Positions 26,133 to 35,001 of a stretch of DNA of 64,000 nucleotides are shown piece by piece (position 1 is the first letter of the stretch; each line of letters begins with the position of its first letter). The translations under genes and the position numbers were made by a program. A model generated the notes under the pieces. That model saw only the letters and a program-made list of their open reading frames with translations. It made no database searches and was not told the origin of the DNA. This DNA is from Tectiglobus sp965224045 (GTDB lineage: Bacteria > Pseudomonadota > Alphaproteobacteria > Rhizobiales > Hyphomicrobiaceae), in the NCBI GenBank assembly GCA_965224045.1, contig CBDCYD010000014.1, forward strand, positions 124,001 through 188,000. The letters are read 5' to 3'.

Positions 26133-27113
26133 ATGGCCATGTTTCACAGCATCATCTGCGACCTTCTCGAAATCCAAGTGCCGATCTTGCAAGGCGCGAT
26201 GCAGGGCGGCGGCGGGGTCGAACTCGTGGCAGCCGTCAGCGCGGCGGGCGGTCTCGGCGTGCTGGCGACGTTCGGCGGAACGGATACGAAACTGCGCGAA
26301 GACATTGCAGCCGTGCGCGCGCGCACGTCGCGTCCATTCGGCGTCAACATCATGCCGATGGGCAGAGGCATCACCGAGCGCTGTGTCAACACCTGCATCG
26401 AGCTTGGCGTGCCCGTGGTAACGACGGGACGTGCCGATCCCGGGGAGGCCGCCGTGCGCACGCTCAAGGATGCAGGTATCACCGTCGTTTCAGTGATCCC
26501 GACCGTCGAACACGCACGACGCATGGAAGGCGAGGGCGTCGATGCCGTGGTGGCGTCAGGTTGCGAGGCGGGCGGTCACGTCGGCAGCATCGCGACGCTG
26601 CCGCTGGTGCCGCAAGTGGTCGATGCCGTCTCGATTCCGGTGCTGGCGGCCGGCGGTATCGGCGATGCGCGCGGCTTCCTGGCAGCGTTCGCCCTCGGAG
26701 CCGTCGGCGTGCAGATGGGCACGCGATTGATGGCAACGCAGGAGTCGGACCTCAATGCATGGGGGCGGGCACGGCTGATCGAGATGCGCGAGACCGACAC
26801 CATCGTCACGCGGGCCATGACCGGGGCGACCGTCAGGTGCATCGCAACACCGGAGATCGTCGCCTATGAGGAGGCGATCGCGGGAGGTGCGCTGAAACGC
26901 GATCTGGACGAGCTGAAACGTGCCGTCCGCGGTTCGCGCAACCCGGCGAACTACGATGAGCGGCGCCAATCCGCCGCCGGGCAAATCGCCGGTATGATCG
27001 ACGATGCGCCAACTGTTGGCGACCTCATGCGTGAGATCATCGATGAGGCGGCGAGGCTTGCGCGCGCGATGCCGGGCCTTGCCGCCAACCGCCACCAAAG
27101 GCATGTTCGTTAA
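26133..27113 (+). CDS. nitronate monooxygenase family flavoprotein
   Basis: The 326-residue TIM-barrel FMN enzyme shows the family blocks VPILQGAMQGGG (16-27), the EAGGHVG motif (145-151) with the catalytic His, and LAAGGIGDARG (171-181) for phosphate binding. Members oxidise alkyl nitronates such as propionate-3-nitronate to the carbonyl and nitrite; others are enoyl reductases of the same fold. It starts 51 bp after the methyltransferase and ends 27 bp before the TauD-type dioxygenase, so an operon is likely. The ATG at 26139 is an alternative start. Confidence 0.9.
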   Translation: MAMFHSIICDLLEIQVPILQGAMQGGGGVELVAAVSAAGGLGVLATFGGTDTKLREDIAAVRARTSRPFGVNIMPMGRGITERCVNTCIELGVPVVTTGRADPGEAAVRTLKDAGITVVSVIPTVEHARRMEGEGVDAVVASGCEAGGHVGSIATLPLVPQVVDAVSIPVLAAGGIGDARGFLAAFALGAVGVQMGTRLMATQESDLNAWGRARLIEMRETDTIVTRAMTGATVRCIATPEIVAYEEAIAGGALKRDLDELKRAVRGSRNPANYDERRQSAAGQIAGMIDDAPTVGDLMREIIDEAARLARAMPGLAANRHQRHVR

Positions 27114-27140
27114 GTCGTGAGATGAGTTCGGGAGGACCGC

Positions 27141-28232
27141 ATGTCGACCAGCGCACCCAAAGCCCAGTCCAGAGCAGATGCCAGCGCGCTGCCGCCGCCG
27201 ATCACGGGGCCGTCCGTCTGGTACGGGCCTGAGATGGCGGCGAGCACGGAATGGGTGCACACGCTGGACGAAAACGATATCGCGGAAATCGCTGCAGCGG
27301 TCGACCCTCTGGTCAAGGCGAATGCGGACATTGCGCGGATCACCAAGGCGGATTTCGCCCTGCCCACGCTTGGACCACGGCTCGCCGGGATCCGCGAGGA
27401 AGTCATGAATGGGCGCGGCTTCGCGCTGCTGCGCGGCCTGCCGGTCGAGGCGTGGTCGATGCGCGAGTCTGCCACCGCTTATTTCGGCATCGGCTGCCAC
27501 TTCGGCAATGCGCGTTCGCAAAACGGCAAGGGACACGTGCTCGGCCATGTTCGTGATCTCGGCCGTGATGCGGTCAACGATCCGACGGCGAGGGTCTACC
27601 AGACGCGCGAACGCCAGACTTTCCATACCGACTCGTGCGACGTCGTCGCGCTGCTGTGCCTCAAGACCGCGAAGTCCGGCGGCGCGTCGGCGCTGGTTTC
27701 CTCGATGACGATCTATAACGAAATGCTGCGCCGGCGCCCGGACCTGCTGCCGTGCCTGTTCCAGGCGATGTATACCGACCGGCGCGGCGAGGTGCCGGAA
27801 GGCCAGAACCCGTGGCATGACATCCCCGTGTTCACCTGGTACGAGGGCCGCCTCTCAGCGCTCTATGCGCGCCGCTACATCGATTCCGCACGGCGGTTTG
27901 CAGAGGTGCCGCCGCTGACGGACGAGCAGATCGAAGCACTCGACCTGTTCGACGAGATCGCCAACGATCCGAAGATCAACATGCAGATGGCGTTCATGCC
28001 GGGCGATATGCAGTGGGTGCACAACCACACGATGCTGCACGACCGCACCGCATTCGAGGACTGGCCCGAGCCGGAGCGCAAGCGCCACTTGCTGCGCCTG
28101 TGGCTGGCGGTGCCCGGCGCGCGCCCGTTGCCACCGGTCTATGCCCAGCGGTTCGGAAAGATCGATATTGGCGACCGTGGCGGAATCATCGTGCCCGGTG
28201 CACAGCTCAAAGCACCCCTGGAAGCGGCATAG
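27141..28232 (+). CDS. TauD/TfdA-family non-heme iron dioxygenase
   Basis: The 363-residue protein has the Fe(II) facial triad H162-x-D164 (FHTDS) and a distal His (H296 or H300 in HNHTMLHD), plus the 2-oxoglutarate-binding Arg in RHLLRLWL (R319). GRGFALLRGLPVE is the conserved early strand. These enzymes hydroxylate a small organic acid or sulfonate with 2-oxoglutarate and O2. It is the third gene of the methyltransferase / nitronate monooxygenase run. It converges on the dehydratase gene; a tiny GCGCT-GA-AGCGC hairpin lies in the 82-bp gap. Confidence 0.92.
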   Translation: MSTSAPKAQSRADASALPPPITGPSVWYGPEMAASTEWVHTLDENDIAEIAAAVDPLVKANADIARITKADFALPTLGPRLAGIREEVMNGRGFALLRGLPVEAWSMRESATAYFGIGCHFGNARSQNGKGHVLGHVRDLGRDAVNDPTARVYQTRERQTFHTDSCDVVALLCLKTAKSGGASALVSSMTIYNEMLRRRPDLLPCLFQAMYTDRRGEVPEGQNPWHDIPVFTWYEGRLSALYARRYIDSARRFAEVPPLTDEQIEALDLFDEIANDPKINMQMAFMPGDMQWVHNHTMLHDRTAFEDWPEPERKRHLLRLWLAVPGARPLPPVYAQRFGKIDIGDRGGIIVPGAQLKAPLEAA

Positions 28233-28314
28233 AGGGGCCTCCCCGCCGGACCGCGCTGAAGCGCGCGCCTGCCTACTGTGCTGCAGGACCGTCGTCGCAA
28301 CCGGGACACACCGG

Positions 28315-30165
28315 TCAGGCGCGCCACTTGTTGCTTGGCGTGAACGACGAGGCTTCCGGTTCGCGCGGGTCCGGCACCCAGAGCTGGCGATCAGGATGCA
28401 TGCCGCCGCCCATAGTGGCCGGCACCGCCGAGCGACGCATGCGGTTCAGCAGCCGGCTGTCGACCTCACCACAGGAGGGGTGAATTCCGCCATTGGCAGC
28501 GACGACTTTTTCCCACGCCGCCTTTCGCGACGCCAGTGTCGCTGGATCGGCGAGCGCGGTGCAGTTGATCTCGTTGGCGTTGAGGTCGACGACGATCTCG
28601 TCTCCATCCTCGACAAGGGCAATGGACCCGCCGAGGGCGGCTTCCGGGCCGACATGGCCGATCACCAGGCCGACCGAACCGCCGGAAAAGCGACCATCCG
28701 TCATCAAAGCGACGACGATGTCGCGCTCGCGGCACAGGGTCGTGATGCGTGATGTCGAATCGAGCATTTCCGGCATGCCGGGTGCACCGCTCGGGCCCTC
28801 GTAGCGTACGATCACCATGTCGTGGTTCTTAAAACTGCCAGGCTGACTTTCGAGAGCATCGAGCAAGCTCTGCTCGCCGTCGAAGCAGCGCGCGACACCG
28901 CGGAAGACATTGCTCTCGAGACCGCCCTCGACACCGGCAAGCTTGAGGATGGCGCTGAATTCCGGTGACAGGTTGCCACCAAGGACCCTGAGGCCGCCGG
29001 TCGCCTTGTAGGGCTCCTTGACCGTGTATACGACCTTGCCATCGGGTGCCGGTGTCTCGAGGCGCTCGATCTGGCGGGACAGCGTCTCGCCCGTGCACGT
29101 CAATACGTCGCCGTTGAGGAGACCGGCTTCCATGAGTTCCCTGGCAATCACCTGGACGCCGCCGACATCGTCGATATCGACCATCGAGTATCGACCGTAG
29201 GGCCGGGCGTCGGTCAGCACCGGTACGACGTGCTGCGAGAGGTGGTTGAACTCCTCCGGCGTCATGATGTCTTTCCAGAAGTTGGCAAAGCCTGCGGCGC
29301 GCGCAATTTCAGGCGCGTGCAGGACAACGTTGGTCGAGCCACCAATCGCCATCGCAACGATGACGGCATTGCGAATTGAGTCGCGACCGACGATGTCGCG
29401 CGGCGTGGTGCCGGCGTCGATCATGCCCTTGAGGTAGTCGATCAGTTCGTTGGGGAAACGCTCCAGGCGGCGCGGATCATCCGACGGCGGCGAGACCATG
29501 TGCAGGGGCTGCATGCCGACGACACCGATGAAGGTCTGCATCGTGTTGTAGGTGAACATGCCACCGCAGCTGCCAATTCCGGGGCAGGCCGCGCACGCGA
29601 CGCGGTCCTTGTATTCAGGATCCGAGTGGCCGGCGGCCTGGAATGCCGAGACGATATCCAGAGGCTCGTTGGAGACGGCATCGAGGCCGGGATGGATCGG
29701 GCCGTCGGACATGATTATGGCGGGGCGGTTGTGCTCGAGCACGGCGGCCAGGGTACCGACGGGGGGCTTGTCGCAGGCAACGACGGCGATGACGCCTTCC
29801 AGCCCGCTGGCGCTCAGGTGCTCGCAAAGGCTGTCGTTGGTGATCTCCCGCCCGATCAGCGAATAACGCATTTCGCGCGTACCGTTGCGCATGCCGTCAG
29901 ACGTGGCAATCGTGTATTCCGGCTGCACCAGGCGCATGGCAAGCTTGCCGTCCTGGCGCCCGACGCGCTCGAGCAGCGCTTTCTGAATTGCGTTAACCTT
30001 GGCTTCGACGCCGAGGTAGCACTGGCTGTCACCCTTGTTGCCGACAACGCCGACCGACGGTTCGTGAATGAGATCAGTGTCGGTGCCAAGCTCACGCGCG
30101 ATGCCATAGGTCTGCGCGTTGCGGCCGGGGTGGCGATCAATGAGGACAGTTCGTTTCTTGGACAC
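28315..30165 (-). CDS. IlvD/Edd-family dehydratase (sugar-acid or dihydroxy-acid dehydratase)
   Basis: The 616-residue protein dehydrates a 2,3-dihydroxy acid to a 2-keto-3-deoxy acid with an Fe-S cluster and Mg. Candidate cluster ligands are C49 (GDSQC), C131 (VACDKPP) and C200 (CPGIGSC). The Mg-site motif and later blocks such as GGSTNVVLHAPEIARAAG and EGPSGAPGMPEM are intact. VACDKPP and MSDGPIHPG fit the sugar-acid (arabonate/xylonate) branch better than IlvD proper; this is inference. The GTG start at 30165 is preferred for its GGAGAG site; an open frame to 30219 also exists. Confidence 0.88.
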   Translation of the reverse strand: MSKKRTVLIDRHPGRNAQTYGIARELGTDTDLIHEPSVGVVGNKGDSQCYLGVEAKVNAIQKALLERVGRQDGKLAMRLVQPEYTIATSDGMRNGTREMRYSLIGREITNDSLCEHLSASGLEGVIAVVACDKPPVGTLAAVLEHNRPAIIMSDGPIHPGLDAVSNEPLDIVSAFQAAGHSDPEYKDRVACAACPGIGSCGGMFTYNTMQTFIGVVGMQPLHMVSPPSDDPRRLERFPNELIDYLKGMIDAGTTPRDIVGRDSIRNAVIVAMAIGGSTNVVLHAPEIARAAGFANFWKDIMTPEEFNHLSQHVVPVLTDARPYGRYSMVDIDDVGGVQVIARELMEAGLLNGDVLTCTGETLSRQIERLETPAPDGKVVYTVKEPYKATGGLRVLGGNLSPEFSAILKLAGVEGGLESNVFRGVARCFDGEQSLLDALESQPGSFKNHDMVIVRYEGPSGAPGMPEMLDSTSRITTLCRERDIVVALMTDGRFSGGSVGLVIGHVGPEAALGGSIALVEDGDEIVVDLNANEINCTALADPATLASRKAAWEKVVAANGGIHPSCGEVDSRLLNRMRRSAVPATMGGGMHPDRQLWVPDPREPEASSFTPSNKWRA

Positions 30166-30257
30166 CTTCAGCTCTCCTACATGGGCTCCACCCCATGGCG
30201 GGCAATGTGGAGACCGCAAGCGGGCCTGGCACCCGCCGGAAAAATCGTGAGACCTTG

Positions 30258-30323
30258 CAGTCGCGCAAAAGGCAGGGGGTTGTCAATGATCGGGCGACGT
30301 TTTGGGATCCGGCGACGTTTTGG
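30258..30323 (-). promoter_or_regulatory. candidate regulated promoter of the dehydratase gene
   Basis: On the minus strand two direct repeats CCAAAACGTCGCC (30311-30323 and 30293-30305, 18-bp period) lie just upstream of a perfect TTGACA hexamer (30281-30286). The matching -10 at 17-bp spacing (CGACTG) is poor, which fits an activator-dependent promoter. The start codon is about 93 bp downstream. Confidence 0.35.
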
Positions 30324-30376
30324 CGAGTGCCGAAACCAGAGTTTGCGCTGACTTATGTCTCGCTATTCCGGCAGTC

Positions 30377-30601
30377 ATGGAAATCAAACCGACGGCGTTG
30401 GATATGGCCCTGGCGCTGCCGTTGCCGTTGGAGCACTACGCAGGCCGCTGGCGCGTCTTCCGTGACCTTCTCCATCATGCCAAAATCGTTCGTGCGGTCA
30501 TCGTAAGCCCCGAGGCACAGCAGCGGCTGACCGGCTACGACACGCTTGTCGGCGCCGTCCTTCCGTACCGGAACTCAGGTGCACCCCGGTCCCGCAAATG
30601 A
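30377..30601 (+). CDS. small hypothetical protein (uncertain)
   Basis: An open frame of 74 residues from ATG at 30377 encodes a mostly helical product (MEIKPTALDMALALPLPLE, then an Arg/His-rich helix). It lies alone in the 530-bp gap between the dehydratase and tenA, on the opposite strand to both. There is no clear ribosome site and no recognised family. It may be spurious; apart from it and the dehydratase promoter I see nothing else in this gap. Confidence 0.3.
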   Translation: MEIKPTALDMALALPLPLEHYAGRWRVFRDLLHHAKIVRAVIVSPEAQQRLTGYDTLVGAVLPYRNSGAPRSRK

Positions 30602-30695
30602 TGGAGCGACACCACAAACTGATTGTCACCGCCAACGCACTGCAACGCGACAACACCACATGGGCGCCAGAAACGCCTCGACCAAAACGGATACT

Positions 30696-31370
30696 CTAGT
30701 TTGCGGCGATGCCGGCCTGCCAGCCCATTTCCCAGAAGTCAGCTTCCAGGCGGGTTGCCTCGCGGAAGATCGCGAGCAGCTCTTCGGCACGTGCGTCGGT
30801 CAAATAGCGGCCGGCAAGCCGGTCGAGATGATCCGATGCGTCGGCTGCGACGGCCTGATACGCATCGCCGGAGTACTCCGCGATCCAAACCGCGTAGGGA
30901 TTGTCGTCGTCAAGTGCACCATCCAGACCAGCGAGGCGTTTGGCGATTTCGGCATAACCGATCACGCATGGTGACAATGCGACCTTGAGGGCGAGAAGAT
31001 CGCCGCGCATACCGGTATCGAGGACATAGCGCGTATAGGCCAGCATCTCAGGCGCGGCCGGCGCGCGTTCGAGATCATCCGGCGACAGGCCCCAACCACG
31101 GCACAGCTTCACGTGCAGGTCCATTTCAACGTCGAGGATGGCGGAGAGCCCGGCCGAGGCGGCGCGCATATCCGCGAGATCGGGCGCCTTGTAGACGGCC
31201 AGTGCATAGGCGCGCGCGAACTCGATCAGGAACAGGTAGTCCTGCACCAGGTAATGGCGGAAGGCGGCCTCGGGCAATGTGCCGTCGGCCAAACCGGCGG
31301 TGAAAGGGTGTTCGGTGTAGGCACGCCATTCGGCTTGCGCACCACGCTTGAGGTCTTCGAAATAGCTCAT
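30696..31370 (-). CDS. tenA: TenA-family thiaminase II / aminopyrimidine aminohydrolase
   Basis: TenA hydrolyses degraded thiamine to salvage the hydroxymethyl pyrimidine. The 224-residue all-helical protein keeps the Bacillus TenA active-site pattern: D44 (VQDYLF), C135 (SPCVIGY), Y139, and a Glu near 209 (RLEADFWEMGW). The ATG at 31370 with AAGG upstream is chosen over a GTG two codons earlier. No other thiamine gene and no TPP-riboswitch-like leader is visible; it follows trpS by 63 bp on the same strand and may share its transcript. Confidence 0.92.
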   Translation of the reverse strand: MSYFEDLKRGAQAEWRAYTEHPFTAGLADGTLPEAAFRHYLVQDYLFLIEFARAYALAVYKAPDLADMRAASAGLSAILDVEMDLHVKLCRGWGLSPDDLERAPAAPEMLAYTRYVLDTGMRGDLLALKVALSPCVIGYAEIAKRLAGLDGALDDDNPYAVWIAEYSGDAYQAVAADASDHLDRLAGRYLTDARAEELLAIFREATRLEADFWEMGWQAGIAAN

Positions 31371-31433
31371 GGCCACGACCTTATCTTACGCGCGCGGACC
31401 TACCTTGACGACGACCACGATCGCGACCGCGCG

Positions 31434-32471
31434 TCAGACGATGTCCTTGAACAGCGTGTCGACGTAGTTGATGCCCATGCGCGACTTGACACCGGACAAG
31501 ATCTTTCCCGCCTTTTCCCGCCCGGCCATCGTGCCGCGATAGACGGCCTGCTTGACGTAACCGAGATCTGCCTTGAGTGCATTGCGCTTGTCGCGGATCG
31601 GGCCAATCAGTTCCTGCAGGCAAGGCAGCAGACGCTTCTTGATATCGCCATCACCCACGCCACCCTTGACGTAGCGCTGCTTGAGATCTTCAAGGCCGGC
31701 ATGGTCGCTGTCGAATGCGTCGAGATAGGTCATGATGACGTTGCCCTCGATCACGCCCGGATCAGAAATCTGACGACCGTCGATACCGGGGTAGAGCGAA
31801 TTCACGAAGGCCTTGATCTCCTTGTCCGTGGCGTCAAGATGCAGCGCGTTGCCGAGGGTTTTCGACATTTTCGCCTTGCCGTCCGGGGCCGGCAGGCGCC
31901 CGACCTTGGGGTACATCCCCTCGATCGGCTTGAGGGCGCCGCCGCCGTAGAGGCCTTCGAACGTCTGAACGATGTCGTTGGTCAGTTCGAGCATGGGTGC
32001 CTGGTCGTCACCGACCGGAACGAGATCGGCGCCGAAGCCGACGATGTCGGCGACCTGGGAAACCGGATACATGAAAAAGCCTGCCGGGACGTGGTCGGTC
32101 ATACCCTTCTGCTGGATCTCGGCCTTGACCGTCGGGTTGCGCTCGACACGGCCGACGCCGACCAGGTTCGACAGGTACATGTAGAGTTCCGCCAGTTCCG
32201 GAACCATCGATTGAATGACGATGTGGGTGCGCTCCGGGTCGATGCCGGCAGCGATATAGTCGCAGGCGACTTCGAGGACGTTGGAGCTGACCACCTCAGG
32301 CGTACGTGCGTTATCCGTCAACGCCTGCATGTCGGCGATCAGGATGAAGACTTCATACTCGTCCTGCAGCTCGACGCGCGAGCGCAGCGAGCCGACGTAA
32401 TGGCCGAGATGGAGCTGGCCCGTGGGCCGATCGCCCGTGAGAATGATCTTCTTTTGCTGTCCGCTCGTCAT
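31434..32471 (-). CDS. trpS: tryptophanyl-tRNA synthetase
   Basis: This class-I synthetase charges tRNA-Trp. The 345-residue protein has the HIGH-type motif in PTGQLHLGHYVGSL (HLGH at 21-24), the GDDQAP block (154-159) that contacts substrate, and the KMSKS-type loop KAKMSKTLGN (KMSKT at 201-205). Length matches bacterial TrpRS. The start at 32471 is taken because homology begins just after it; 39 open codons upstream are Arg/Ala/Pro-rich and unlike the family. If no second copy exists in the genome it is essential. Confidence 0.95.
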   Translation of the reverse strand: MTSGQQKKIILTGDRPTGQLHLGHYVGSLRSRVELQDEYEVFILIADMQALTDNARTPEVVSSNVLEVACDYIAAGIDPERTHIVIQSMVPELAELYMYLSNLVGVGRVERNPTVKAEIQQKGMTDHVPAGFFMYPVSQVADIVGFGADLVPVGDDQAPMLELTNDIVQTFEGLYGGGALKPIEGMYPKVGRLPAPDGKAKMSKTLGNALHLDATDKEIKAFVNSLYPGIDGRQISDPGVIEGNVIMTYLDAFDSDHAGLEDLKQRYVKGGVGDGDIKKRLLPCLQELIGPIRDKRNALKADLGYVKQAVYRGTMAGREKAGKILSGVKSRMGINYVDTLFKDIV

Positions 32472-32542
32472 CGCACAAGTTCCAAAACCTAAATGAATGG
32501 TTGGTCCGACCGGCACCGTCGCCACGGCACGAGCGGCCCCGG

Positions 32543-32621
32543 CCGGCGGCCGTGTCGCGTCGGTACGCGATCGCCCGCGCAAGATCAAGTCGCGACGGCG
32601 GCGGGTCGCGCCGGCCGCCGG
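32543..32621. other. nested GC-rich inverted repeats between gloB and trpS
   Basis: CCGGCGGCC (32543-32551) and GGCCGCCGG (32613-32621) enclose GTCGCG / CGCGAC (32554-32559, 32591-32596). The structure starts about 20 bases after the gloB stop codon and ends about 70 bases before trpS, both on the minus strand. It could attenuate or process a shared transcript, but GC-rich DNA makes such repeats by chance too. Confidence 0.35.
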
Positions 32622-32641
32622 AAGATGCGTGATGAACCGGC

Positions 32642-33412
32642 CTATGCGCGGTTCTTGCGCTCGCGAACTTCGCCGAAGACCTCGGCGTTGGAGGCGCTTT
32701 CCATTCCGATCGTCCTGCGGATCTCTTCGCTTTCGGCGCGAATAAACGGATTGGTGGCCAACTCGTCGGCTAGTTTCGTTGGCAGGGTCGGTTTGCCGGC
32801 GGCCCGCAGCGCCTCAACCTCTTTCATGCGCGCCTGAAGCGCGGCGTTGCCGGGCTCCACGGTCAGGGCGAACTGGCCGTTGGCGATGGTGTATTCATGA
32901 CCGCAATAGAGCATGGTTTCAGGTGGCAGCTTGGCGATCTTCTCGATGCCGCTCCACATCTCGGCCATCGAGCCCTCGTTGACGCGGCCGCAGCCCATGG
33001 CAAACAAGGTGTCGCCGACGAACGCGACCTTGGCCTCCGGGATCCAGTAAATGATGTGGCCGGCCGTGTGGCCCGGCGTTTCGAAGACCTTGACCTCGAA
33101 ATTGCCGAATTTGAAGGTATCGCCCTCGCCGACCTGCTCGTCGATGCCGGGAACCTTCGATGCTTCGGGCCGCGGGCCGATGATCGTGCAGCCGGTTTCG
33201 GACTTGAGGGGAAGATTTCCGTCGGTATGGTCCCAGTGGTAGTGCGTGGTCAAGATGTGCGTGAGCTTCCAGCCCTTTTCCTTAAGGGCATCGCGCACGG
33301 CGTCGGCCGACGGTGCGTCAATGGATGCGACGACGCCGGCGTCCGCATCACGGATCAGTACACCGTAATTGTCGCTGAGGCAGGGGAATTGATGGATTTC
33401 GAGCTGGGCCAT
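32642..33412 (-). CDS. gloB: hydroxyacylglutathione hydrolase (glyoxalase II)
   Basis: GloB hydrolyses S-lactoylglutathione to lactate and glutathione in methylglyoxal detoxification. The 256-residue protein has the metallo-beta-lactamase motif TTHYHWDHTDGN (THxHxDH, 56-62), the GDTLFAMGCGR strand and YCGHEY near the end, with a C-terminal glutathione-binding segment. The ATG at 33412 is used; a GTG two codons earlier is possible. It is divergent from a methyltransferase gene, an arrangement often seen in alphaproteobacteria. Confidence 0.95.
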   Translation of the reverse strand: MAQLEIHQFPCLSDNYGVLIRDADAGVVASIDAPSADAVRDALKEKGWKLTHILTTHYHWDHTDGNLPLKSETGCTIIGPRPEASKVPGIDEQVGEGDTFKFGNFEVKVFETPGHTAGHIIYWIPEAKVAFVGDTLFAMGCGRVNEGSMAEMWSGIEKIAKLPPETMLYCGHEYTIANGQFALTVEPGNAALQARMKEVEALRAAGKPTLPTKLADELATNPFIRAESEEIRRTIGMESASNAEVFGEVRERKNRA

Positions 33413-33534
33413 GGTCACAGTCCTGTCGCTGGCGTCCTGTTGATCGGAAGCTGGAAAATGGGCGATTGTGGCGGCACCCTAGCACCGGCAACCGCGATTG
33501 CAACTCGCCGCGCCGACTAACGCTTGAGTGCACG

Positions 33535-34251
33535 ATGTATCTGGACGTTGCCGAATTGCGCGCATTCTACGCCCGCCCGTTGGGGCTGGCGGTGCGGCGC
33601 CTTGTCGGACATCGCATCCGGGCCAGGTGGCGGCATCTGGAAGGCCGGACGTTGATCGGATTGGGGTTTGCAACGCCGTATCTCGGCGCGTTTCGTGGCG
33701 AGACGGAACGGCTCGGGGCGTTGATGCCGGCGGCGCAGGGCGCACTGGTGTGGCCGCGAGAGGAGGCAACGCTGTGCGCGCTGGTGGACGAGACGTCGCT
33801 GCCTCTGCCTGACAACTCGGTCGACCGGTTGCTCGCCGTACATTGCCTCGAAGGTGCGGATGCGACCCGCCATCTGCTGCGTGAAATGTGGCGCATTCTG
33901 ACGCCGGAAGGCCGGCTCATGCTCGTCGTGCCCAACCGGCGCAGCGTCTGGGCGCGGGCCGACTCGACGCCGTTCGGGCATGGCCGCCCCTATAGTCGCG
34001 GGCAACTCGAACGGCTGCTGGAAGACGCGATGTTTACGCCCATCGACTGGGGGTGGGCACTGCATATGCCGCCGATCGAGCGCAGAATCGTATTGCGGTC
34101 TGCAATAGCCTTTGAGCGTTTCGGTGCGCGCGTGTGGCCCGGCATTGGCGGTATCATGATCGTCGAGGCGCGTAAGGAACTGGTGGCACCGACGACCAGC
34201 GGCCAGCGCGCCCGTGCCCTGGGTGGACTGGTGACCGTGCGCGGCGTTTGA
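33535..34251 (+). CDS. class-I SAM-dependent methyltransferase, gloB-linked
   Basis: The 239-residue protein has a methyltransferase-11-like core: a glycine-poor version of the SAM loop (LIGLGFATPYLGAF), then LPLPDNSVDRLLAVHCLEG and LLREMWRILTPEGRLMLVVPN, which are motif-II and motif-III strands. The SAM loop differs from the usual GxGxG, but the other strands are clear. Its substrate is unknown. It is divergent from gloB across 122 bp, a conserved pairing in Alphaproteobacteria. Confidence 0.87.
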   Translation: MYLDVAELRAFYARPLGLAVRRLVGHRIRARWRHLEGRTLIGLGFATPYLGAFRGETERLGALMPAAQGALVWPREEATLCALVDETSLPLPDNSVDRLLAVHCLEGADATRHLLREMWRILTPEGRLMLVVPNRRSVWARADSTPFGHGRPYSRGQLERLLEDAMFTPIDWGWALHMPPIERRIVLRSAIAFERFGARVWPGIGGIMIVEARKELVAPTTSGQRARALGGLVTVRGV

Positions 34252-34383
34252 TGGTTCCGGCCAACGCGCGGCCGCCACGATTCCGGCCACGGAGTTTGCC
34301 GCATTGACGCCCCGCAGATTTCGGTATGCATCTGTTCCGCGACGCTTGAAGGCGCAATCGGACGCTCATCTTGGGAGACGCTT

Positions 34384-34938
34384 ATGCGCACAGGACTGAC
34401 AACTCTTGTCTTCGGGCTTTTGATCTGGATGATGCCGGCAGCGGCCGGCGATATCGCCGTCGGCAGCATGATCATTGAAAAGCCGTGGGCGCGGGCCACG
34501 CCGAAGGGTGCCAGGGTCGGTGCCGGATATTTCGGCTTGATCAACATCGGCACGGCGGATGACCGGCTCGTGTCGGCCACGTCCCAAGTCAGCGACCGCG
34601 TTGAAATCCATACGGTGTCGATGGATGGCGGCGTCATGAAAATGCGTCGCCTGACAGACGGACTTGTCGTCAAGGCGCGCGGCACGGTCACGCTGCAGCC
34701 CGGAGGCCATCATCTCATGCTGATCGGCCTCAAGGCGCCGCTGCAGAAGGATCAAGACTTCAATGTCAAGCTGACATTCGAAAAGGCCGGCGATATCGAC
34801 GTATTGTTCAAGACCACCGGGATTGGCGGCGCGTCGCCCTACCCGGCTGATGATCGGGTGAGCGGCAGCGCCAGCGGCACCGCCCTTGGCAGCGGTACGC
34901 AAAGCAAGACAAAGCGCGTCAAACGCGGCAGCCACTGA
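34384..34938 (+). CDS. PCu(A)C-type periplasmic copper chaperone
   Basis: The 184-residue protein has a signal peptide (1-22, AAAGD) and the PCu(A)C domain. The copper motif H-x10-M-x21-H-x-M is visible as H76 (EIHTV), M87 (KMRRL), H109/H110 and M112 (GGHHLML). Such proteins carry Cu(I) to the CuA or CuB site of cytochrome c oxidase in the periplasm. A Ser/Gly/Lys-rich tail of about 35 residues follows the domain. No oxidase genes are adjacent. Confidence 0.93.
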   Translation: MRTGLTTLVFGLLIWMMPAAAGDIAVGSMIIEKPWARATPKGARVGAGYFGLINIGTADDRLVSATSQVSDRVEIHTVSMDGGVMKMRRLTDGLVVKARGTVTLQPGGHHLMLIGLKAPLQKDQDFNVKLTFEKAGDIDVLFKTTGIGGASPYPADDRVSGSASGTALGSGTQSKTKRVKRGSH

Positions 34939-35001
34939 AACGCCCGCCGCAGCCAAACGGAACTGGCCGCCTTGCGCCAGGCGAGAAGGGCTCCTGCAAT
35001 T

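Noticed and set aside
31113..32492. A 459-codon plus-strand open frame across tenA and trpS
   Set aside because: It is antisense to two recognised enzymes and lacks a domain.
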